Positions 50,691 to 64,000 of a stretch of DNA of 64,000 bases are shown one piece after another. Location: the NCBI GenBank assembly GCA_009869945.1, contig WIXG01000058.1:124001-188000 (forward strand), given 5' to 3'. Positions within the stretch are counted from its first letter, which is position 1, and every line of letters starts with the position of its first letter. Under the pieces are notes generated by a model. That model ran no database searches. It was not told the origin of the DNA and saw nothing but the letters and a program-made list of their open reading frames with translations. The translations under genes and the position numbers were made by a program. This DNA is from Mesaphorura yosii (lineage: Eukaryota; Arthropoda; Collembola; Poduromorpha; Tullbergiidae).

Positions 50691-53600
50691 TCCTTCAAAT
50701 TCAGATCAGACAAGACGCGGGCCAAGAAATTGACGAATTGGGCACGAGATTGGAAATGGAATGAGCAAATTTTTAAGAATCTCGTGAGCTCCGACTAGGA
50801 AAAAAAAATTTTGATACGTTGGCAAAATCAACGCGCCTTTCGCCGAACTGCCAATTTTATATGCATTTGTAGAACAAAATCGCATATTGTCAATGGCGTG
50901 GCTTGAAGGTAGCAACAACGTACAATGAACTTTCTCCAGACCGGGCCAGGCCGACCTGCCATGCAAAAACTACAAACCGCAAAATCCAGGCAAACCACCC
51001 GTCACTCAGCTGAACCGGTGAAATGGGATACTCATTTTAATAACGCAAATTTAGGCAAGTCAAGCCACGTCAAGCCAGGCCAGGCCTGGCCTGAGTCGTA
51101 CCGACGTATTAGAAAGTCATTATTATAGAAGAATAGAAGGCAGGAAGTTTACTACGCCCAAGTTGACTTACGGCTGCTGCCGCTGCGCTGCCGTAAGTTC
51201 ATACTAATGCTATATTACTAATGGCTAATGCAATGCGTGCAAAAATAGACAGCTCACAATCGCAAGTCGAAGTCGAAATCGCAAGGAGGAAGAAACATGG
51301 TTTATTTCCCTGCGTATTCGCTATTCTTATCGTAAATCGCATGCATAAATACTCCGCCAAATGATTTATGTACACAGAGTACAGCATGTGGCTTGTCTTG
51401 GCGTGGTGTGGTTAAAGCCATAAGCTTTACGTCTTCGTCGTGTCTTCTTTTCGCAAGGCACGACGGAGTCTGACCTCAAAATTATGTAGGAAGACCCGAA
51501 GAAAGGAGCACGCATTAAGAAGGAAGTATTTCATCTTTCCCTGCAGTTTGCTCTGACTTTTATGGTCCGAATGCATGCATTTGAATCTTTTGCACGGTGC
51601 TGGGTGCTGACTTCCTGGAAAGGAAACCTGTTTAGATCGTACGTTCGACTCGATCTGATGATGTACGATCACTGCCACACTGCTACTGTATGCAGCAGGA
51701 TACGTTTGTTAATACCGGACCAACGCCTCCCACGTACATTTGCATTTGTAAGATGAATTCCCTTGCTACTCAAGTCAACTCAATGTTGCAAATCTTGTAC
51801 GAGCGGGATTACTACTGACATCACGTCTAAATGTGTCTAAAATCAGTCTGACCGATTTGGCATGTGATGAAAAGTCTGAAGAAGCAGAAAGCTTAAATCT
51901 AAGCAGTCTATGGATACAAATACGAGCTCGAACCTTCATAACGTGTAACCCACCTTGAGACGTAATGTGGGATTGAGACCAGCCATTTCATCTCGTTGTG
52001 AAACACCAAGCGCATTGCTAAATGCCAAATACAAACCGTAAATGTCTGCGCGGTGAGGCGTATGTGTATGACAAGGCAGACAAGGTTTATGAGTCCTAAA
52101 ATATATTTTCACTTCACACATTTTTAAAGGCTTTGGCCATAAAATTCGCATGTTTATAGTTTGTGTTTGTGTACTCGTACCTGAGCTGCTGCTGCATACA
52201 TGCAGAAGAGATTTCATCATGAAACCCTCCCAACTCTGCGTATTGCATAAATGACTGATAAAATATACTAATAAAGAAATATCAGACAGCAAAGGTGAAC
52301 CGACGGCGACTTTGGTCACTTTGGTGCCGAAAAATAATTTGCGTTTGAATGCTACTGTGTAATTGATGTCTGAAGATATATTGGCGAATTCCTGCTGAAG
52401 TTCTAGCTTGCATCCTTGGTTGTATGTCTATGATCGTACGCACACTGAAGCAAAATATTGCTAATAATGGTGAACTAAGCGTCATAACATGGATGCATGA
52501 CTTGAAAAATGAAACCACAAATTTGCTCGTATGTAAATCGAAACGGCGGGCCGTGAAAAGAGAAAATTATGTATGACAAGCCGTGAAAGTAGAGTAGAGT
52601 GACCTGCGGGGGAGAAAACTGATCATGTCAAGCTTGGACTCACGCGAGTTCGGCAAAGTGTTGAGTTTCGGCAATATGCAAATATTCCTTAACTTTCTAA
52701 TGCAAAGCATGAAACTAAGCTTGAGAAGCCACGCTGGAGTCTTTTAGCCGTTTTGGCATGGCCTGTCCACGTGATGTCTGACGCTGAGACGCTGATAAAC
52801 CACACCACACCGCTCATCAACAGACATGAAATATTTTCTGCAAACTAATGCTCGATGTTTGATTTCGTGAGTACGTGCGGTTTTCTTTCTCTTGCCATTT
52901 TCGTCTTAAGCCCAAACCAATGCCAGCCCCATGTCTTAAAGTTTGAGATTCATAAAGCGAAGCCAGAATTCCTGTCCTGTCCTGGAGGAGACTGGAAACT
53001 GATTTATGGGGCGACGAGGATAGTGGAAGAGGCGAATGAGGAAGAAAGTTGATAATTCATATACAAGGAGGAATGAGAAAATGAGATCGTCTCAGCCTCA
53101 AACCACGCAGTTCGTAAGAAAATACGAGCAGGTTGCCGGCAAGCAAGAGCTCCAAATCTTAACTTCCTTTGACAGCAACGAGCTGGCCGAATGTCGTCAT
53201 TTGTAATTAACTGCGTATTGCGTCTTTCTTTGATGCAAGACGAGGAAAGGAAAAGGAACTGCGTCAATTAGCGACCGTTTCGGCTGGCGTGCATTAAACG
53301 CTATACATTCGAATGCTGCACTTGACCCCAGTGCAGTAAAAGTAACATGCTTCGTTAGTATTTCGACTGCAGTTGAGTCGCGTACGCGCAAAGTGCATTT
53401 GTCCATTGTTATTTGTTAGCGCTGTCAACCGGTCCCAAACACACAATGCCTGGAAATGATGAATGGCCGCGCTAAATGGCTAAATGCATTTTATTTAACC
53501 TGCCATCCAATTCATTAGTATTATTATGCTCGGCCTGGCGTTCAGAATGAGGGTGATGATTTCTGACTTTGGCTTCGACTTGTTCGGGCCACAGCGAGAC

Positions 53601-56600
53601 GCGCGACGCGCATTAGTCTGCGACTGCATTGATAATGAGAATTATTCAGCCAAATGCGAATGCAACGACGGGCGACGAGTTACGCTCACGCAAAATAATA
53701 ACAACACAATAAAGCTGTGATGCAAAATGTCATTTTCTATTGTATTATTCATGACATCACTCATCATCATCAAGACAAGACAAGACCGAACTCGAACGCT
53801 GAGGACTGGGAGACTGAGAAACTGAGATTCTATTCTACTCGCGTAGTAACTGACTATGAATATAAATGACTTTGCCCTCTGCCTCTGCCTGGGCCAGGCT
53901 GCCACTCGAATGACGGAGGAGACAGCGAAATTCGAGTTGGCTGTAAGCTTGCAAGTAAAGACTGAAGACTAAAGGATGAAATTGGCACTATAAAATTATG
54001 ACAAGACGAGACAACGCTTGAATAAGCAGCAACAGCTCGCAGCTCGCGTTCGTATCTCACAATTCGCATTTCCACGTTTTGCTGTTGCCCGCTCTACTCG
54101 TATTATTTGTACACTGTTCTAGAAACACGCCTGCCTGCCTGCAAGCCCGCGCCGCCGCGACTCGCATAAGAAGAATCTAATTTGCGAAATGTAAATGTTT
54201 ATTTGCGCCGCGTTCGCGTCCGTGCCAGTCGACAAAATCCGGCGCGGCGCAGCACGGCGATTTAAAACAACGCAGTTCTCCAAATTACGGAACTCGAAAT
54301 TTGATTATGCTCATCCTTCGCTTTCGTTCTGCTTAGCAGTAATCTGTAATATCTACGATGACGATAATACTACTTCACTGGCTTGACTTAACTCCGGCGG
54401 CAATTTTAGGTCCGGGCTTCAGTTTCGAGGAAATCAAAACTTGTTTCGCATTCATTAGATTAGCGCCTGTAGCCGGAAAACTTTGAATAGGGCGCAGCGC
54501 AGCTAAGACGAAAGTGAAGCTGGAGCCATGCTGAAGCTTTGCTGCTGGAGCTATTTGGATTATCTTCCTGCCCTGAGATTGAGAGGAGACCAAAAATTAC
54601 ACTGGAGCCTGGCATTAATTTACATTCACGACGAAGAAGCAAGCAGCATTAATAATTATCTGCCGCCTGACTAAATTACAGGATACCGAGTCGTATCGCC
54701 TTAAGTCACAGGTTTAAAAGTCAATGAATGGATTGAGCTCAAAGGCGAAAGCGAAGGCGGTAAGCGTAATCATAATTAAGGTGTACAGCCATTTTGTCCA
54801 GTTTCATTGCGCGAATGTGAAGCTGTGCTGAGTGCCCAGAAATAAAAATAATGACAGTTCAACACATTAACGACAATCATCTGCGCGTCTACTTCCACTT
54901 CTGTGCTCTGAGTCTTTGCTGTTTTCCTCCGAGCCAGGCCGAGATTTGTTACAAATGGGAACTTACTTAATAAAGGTAGGGACATACTACTTTTTACGAG
55001 TGAGACATGAAGATATTTTTGTTTCTGGCTCATTCTTCAAGCCTGCCACGTTAAAATGGGCAGAAGCAGAGACTTACGTTACGTTTATTAGTGAAATTCC
55101 ACGTCTCATTCCATCTGCAGGTTCCGGCGAGACAACAATGGAAAAACCCCTCATCATTATCATTAGTTAAGGATACTTGATACTCCTGCCCTGCCAGCTC
55201 AGAACTGTACTGCGCTGCTAATGTAAGAAGGAATGCATCAATGCATGGAAGAACGAAGAAAGTATTGCCAGCCTCATCTCATTGAGATTGAGATAAAGGG
55301 ATGAATTATTATGCAACAACAAGCGTTCATCCACTTTGCCGGTGTGCAACAATGCCAGTACGGCCAGTACCCAGCACAGGTACAAGAAGAGTGCAGCAGC
55401 AGCAATAATAAAAGAAGGATCCCACTTGAATGAATGCAATTTGATGACGTCAGAACCCTCCGACTGCCGCCGCCGCAGTCTGTGTCTTAAATTGACATTT
55501 GCTTGTTGACCCATTCACGTATCGGAGTGAATTTATGCTAATGACGTTCGGCATTAATGAAATTTTTGATTGCATACATTTTCAAGGGCGCCGATTCTCG
55601 TACGAGCTGGAAAAAATTGGAAAATCATTCCGCGACAAGGAAAAGTGCGTGGAAAGATCTTGAGTAGATTACTCACAAGTGTGAGTAGTACAACGTAAGA
55701 AGTAGGAAGGTACGGCCCAACTGAAAAATGTGTGAATACAATCAAATAAGGCAAGGTAACGCAGCAAAAGCAAAATGCGAGCCAGGCCAGAAGATGAAGA
55801 GATCTCATTGCTATTGCTATTGCTTTCTGATACCATATTCAGTTCCTTGGCATACATTTCTTTATGTGCGATTGCTTATTGCTTTGTAGTTTTACGCGTT
55901 TGTATTTTGTATTTTATGCGCTTACGAATTTTAAGGCAAACATTAACTTTTAACATGCAGGCATGCATGATGCGAGCCGTGCCGTGCCTTGATGATGGCC
56001 ATGTGCTGCGTGACATTGCCTTATTTGTGCGCACAAGTTCATTAGTTCAGCCTGTTTGTTCAGCAATGCCTTACCTTGTCATAATGGCCTACCTCAGACG
56101 GGAGATGAAAGAATAGAGAATCGAGATCTGAGATTCAATCAGACGTTAACACATGCGGGATGCTGCGGACGAGTTACGACGATGAAGATGCAATTGAACT
56201 CGCGATCTCGATCAGAAATGCAATTACGGTCATGTTAAATTGATCAACCGCGTTTATGGATGCTATAAATCGAAATTATGGGCTTGATTCGAATGACTGC
56301 CCTCCTTAATGAGACGAAAGTACTTTTCCAGATCACATTATGCATGGTTCCAGCATATCAGGCCTATTTAATCGCCGTACCTCGCTAATTGACGTGTACG
56401 CGGTCGCCGAGTTATTCGCTTACACGCTGACGGACCGACCATAAATTCGTGTCTGTAATAGACTCGTCTTAATAATATTGTAATTTCTGCCAAATGGTAA
56501 CAATGTGCTTTTAAAATTCACAGGAGGCCCATCACCATCACCATAATCATAATTCTTTCTTATTGCAGTGGAAATGCTAAAATGCATGCGTTGCTAGCAG

Positions 56601-58113
56601 GTTTTTCGCGGCTCCACGCTCAGAGACTTTCCTCCATAATATCTCGTTTCTCGCCCTACACCGTGTATGGATTATGCCACAGATTAAGTGCTTCTTTCTC
56701 CATCTAGTTGAGCCATCGCCTAAGCTGCGTATAATTTCATAAGCATTAATAGGAGCTGGAGCAATAATGATTGGCAGCATGCCTTTGGGCATTGCGCTAC
56801 TTGTGTTCGAGTTACGTTTGTACTTGAAACAATAAAATACATACAGTACATGCACAAGTTTCGATTCGGTAGTGCGTGAGATAATCTTATCACAAAATGA
56901 TTATACGATATTAACCCATATTATTGTGCTTTCGTGCTACTCTGCCGCAAATTCAATTCTACTGGGGGAAGAACAAAACCGAGAGAAACTGAAACGCGAC
57001 GGTAAAAGTCTCAATTGTGATGTTTCGAACGATCGCATCACATAAAGTGTTATGATTTCGAATCAGATTTTGTACCCACACGCTCCATTAAACAAACACG
57101 CATTCACATTCGGGGATTCACGTTATAAATGAATAACGAGTGTGTTAATGAGCCTAATTTTCAGTGTGAGGAATAACAGGCTGAAAATATAGCGAGGCTG
57201 GAATTTTATTGGTTTGACTTTGGAATTCCGGAATTCGCGATCGCGGCCGCATTTCCCCCAAGCGCGCTGGCTCAACGCGTCGAGGAATTTGAGACCATCA
57301 AAATTTTAGTATCCATGAAAGGTAGAAATATTTGAATCCTGAATCGGAATCCTGAGAAGAATCCGCCAAAGAGCTCATAAGTTGCTTCTGCCACCCAAGA
57401 GCAGACACCTCGACGCCTGGATCAGATTTCTTCATATTTTTATGATGAAATTTTGATCAGCCTGCACCAGAGACAGAGACGAAGAAGAAAGGATTTTGTT
57501 TCAAAGTGACACCAGTAATAAAATGTTTGCCGTGCAAAGCCAGCCAGTCAGCCAGTTAAGTCAATGTCTAGCAACTTCAATCCGTATCAATTTCGGCGGG
57601 TTTTATAAGGTTTACTTTTACTTTTAGTAATGGCATGGCATGGCACGCATGGATAATAACCTCCATTAATATTGAAAGCCTTTCTCTTGAAAAATGAGAC
57701 ACAAGAATGCAGCGAATCTTCCACGGTTCCGGGAACTCGACTTAATTTGCGGGATTCAATTCCCAGAAGTATCGCTTTACATTAAAATGTTATGAGACCT
57801 TGAAAGTTTGTGTGTGGAATGAATGAGCAAAGCTCTTTTGATTCCTGGCTCCGATTCCAAGTAATGTTGATCTTGCCATTCAAAATCCGCGTCACTCTTA
57901 ATGATTTGTGAGATTGAGATAATGTGGCTCGAAATGTCAACAAGATTCGGCATGACGTTTTTCCCTCGCGGCTTTTGGAATAATCTGCGTTTCATTAAAA
58001 ATGGGAGCTCAAAGTCTTGTGCATTAGTTTAATTAATGTTGACTGTAGCAATTTGACATGCGTGTTTCTCGCTGAAAGAAAAGATTTTTGTGCCTTCTTT
58101 TGTATTATTTGCT

Positions 58114-58119
58114 TTTATT
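58114..58119 (-). terminator. Mitofusin polyadenylation signal
   Basis: A minus-strand AATAAA lies about 535 nt past the mitofusin stop codon. It is the first canonical hexamer I found downstream, implying a 3' UTR of about 550 nt. Confidence 0.5.
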
Positions 58120-58651
58120 CACGAAAACTTAAACAAATCTTACAGATCAAACATCACAACATGATTAGTGACCGATACCTTTGATTCGAAATTGCTTTTC
58201 GCTACTTTCACAAATGCACTCAGCCCCAATTCTCAGAACTTCGTACAGCACTTGATTTCTTCACAATCATGATTATTAGTAATACAAAAAATATAACACT
58301 ATGAATAACACAACTCGCCTGAACAACTTAAAGTCCTCATGATTAGTTACAGTATTTTAACTGAAATTACATGATTAGAAGTTTCAAGCTGGGTAACGCA
58401 ATACGCAATTGAACTGTTATTAAATAATATTTTGACTACATTTGATTAAATACTACACTATTTAGACTGACTCGTGGTTTGCGCTTTAAGCTTAAGTAAT
58501 TGTCTTGATCTAACATACAAAACTAAAATTATGCGCTAAAGCTTTCACTCAGATTGCTGCATAGAATTCTATGCTCTTCAGTTCTTCTTGACTTCGTTTC
58601 GTTTGCTCTTGGCTCATTTATAAATACAGCGGAGGCGGATGGTCACGACGA

Positions 58652-63636
<4,985 letters not shown>

Positions 63637-64000
63637 TTATGCAATAGTATTGACGCTTCACAGATGCAGGAATCAATTGAACTGATAACGCGCGAGGGTG
63701 GTTTGATTGGCAAATAAATTAATCTTCTATCACTGTATCATCGGGTCAAATCTGTTAAACAAGCAAAAGAAAAGCAACGTAAAAACCTGACCATTGATTG
63801 CAATTAACAGAATAGCACAATCAAATTAATTACGTCTTAATCATAATCTTGCTTTGATTCTGGACGTCAAAATGAAAGTAAGGACGTGTGCAAAACGAAA
63901 TGTAACACGATTAAATCAACTCAATGAACAAAACTATAAGTATATCACAATAAAGATCACAATAATCAGCAATTATGTAAATCAGTCACCGTTTTCACAG
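63637..64000. other. Mitofusin upstream region
   Basis: This AT-rich sequence upstream of the mitofusin ATG should include its 5' UTR and possibly its promoter. No coding sequence is seen and no promoter element could be placed with confidence. Confidence 0.5.

Larger units (their letters stand above)
48534..58651. other. Gene-poor region between integrin and mitofusin
   Basis: About 10 kb with no recognisable coding gene. The right end, roughly 58100-58651, should be mitofusin 3' UTR, and the left end should hold the integrin 5' UTR and promoter. Open frames are short and not protein-like. Simple repeats include a GTC triplet run at 50672-50690, and ACGCGTACG-type motifs occur at 50004 and 50261. 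An undetected non-coding transcript or 5' UTR exon cannot be excluded. Confidence 0.55.

Overview
The window is animal nuclear DNA: long gene-poor stretches, GT-AG introns and four multi-exon protein genes whose reading frames close exactly across every predicted splice junction. The proteins look arthropod. The alpha integrin is of the PS2 (inflated) type, the mitofusin resembles Drosophila Marf from its first residues on, and the SH3BP5 homologue corresponds to Drosophila parcas. I cannot name the species; a non-insect hexapod or a crustacean is possible, but that is a guess. There are no bacterial-style operons, CRISPR arrays, rRNA genes or recognisable transposons.

Layout. 1-7430: no gene seen. 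7436-9428 (minus): RpL4, 5 coding exons, 416 aa, with one good and one weak box C/D snoRNA candidate in its introns. 9429-12706: intergenic and/or 5' UTR. 12707-19250 (plus): SH3BP5/parcas, 5 coding exons, 450 aa. 20409-48533 (minus): alpha-PS2-type integrin, 23 coding exons, 1305 aa, tail to tail with SH3BP5. 48534-58651: about 10 kb without a recognisable coding gene. 58652-63636 (minus): mitofusin (Marf), 14 coding exons, 751 aa. 63637-64000: upstream of mitofusin.

The four genes do not form a pathway: ribosome assembly, Rab11 exchange/JNK docking, cell-matrix adhesion and mitochondrial outer-membrane fusion. The least ordinary material is inside the genes. It comprises a 29-nt near-copy of the end of integrin exon 2, with its own splice sites, 420 bp further down intron 2; a Gly/Ser/Tyr-rich insert of about 200 residues just before the integrin furin site; an 81-nt phase-symmetric exon at the known variable splice position of alpha-PS2/alpha7 integrins; a frame-broken coding-like block on the opposite strand of integrin intron 17; and an RpL4 gene whose first coding exon is only the ATG. 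All exon models were built by eye from reading frames, splice consensus and family knowledge, without alignment or transcript data.
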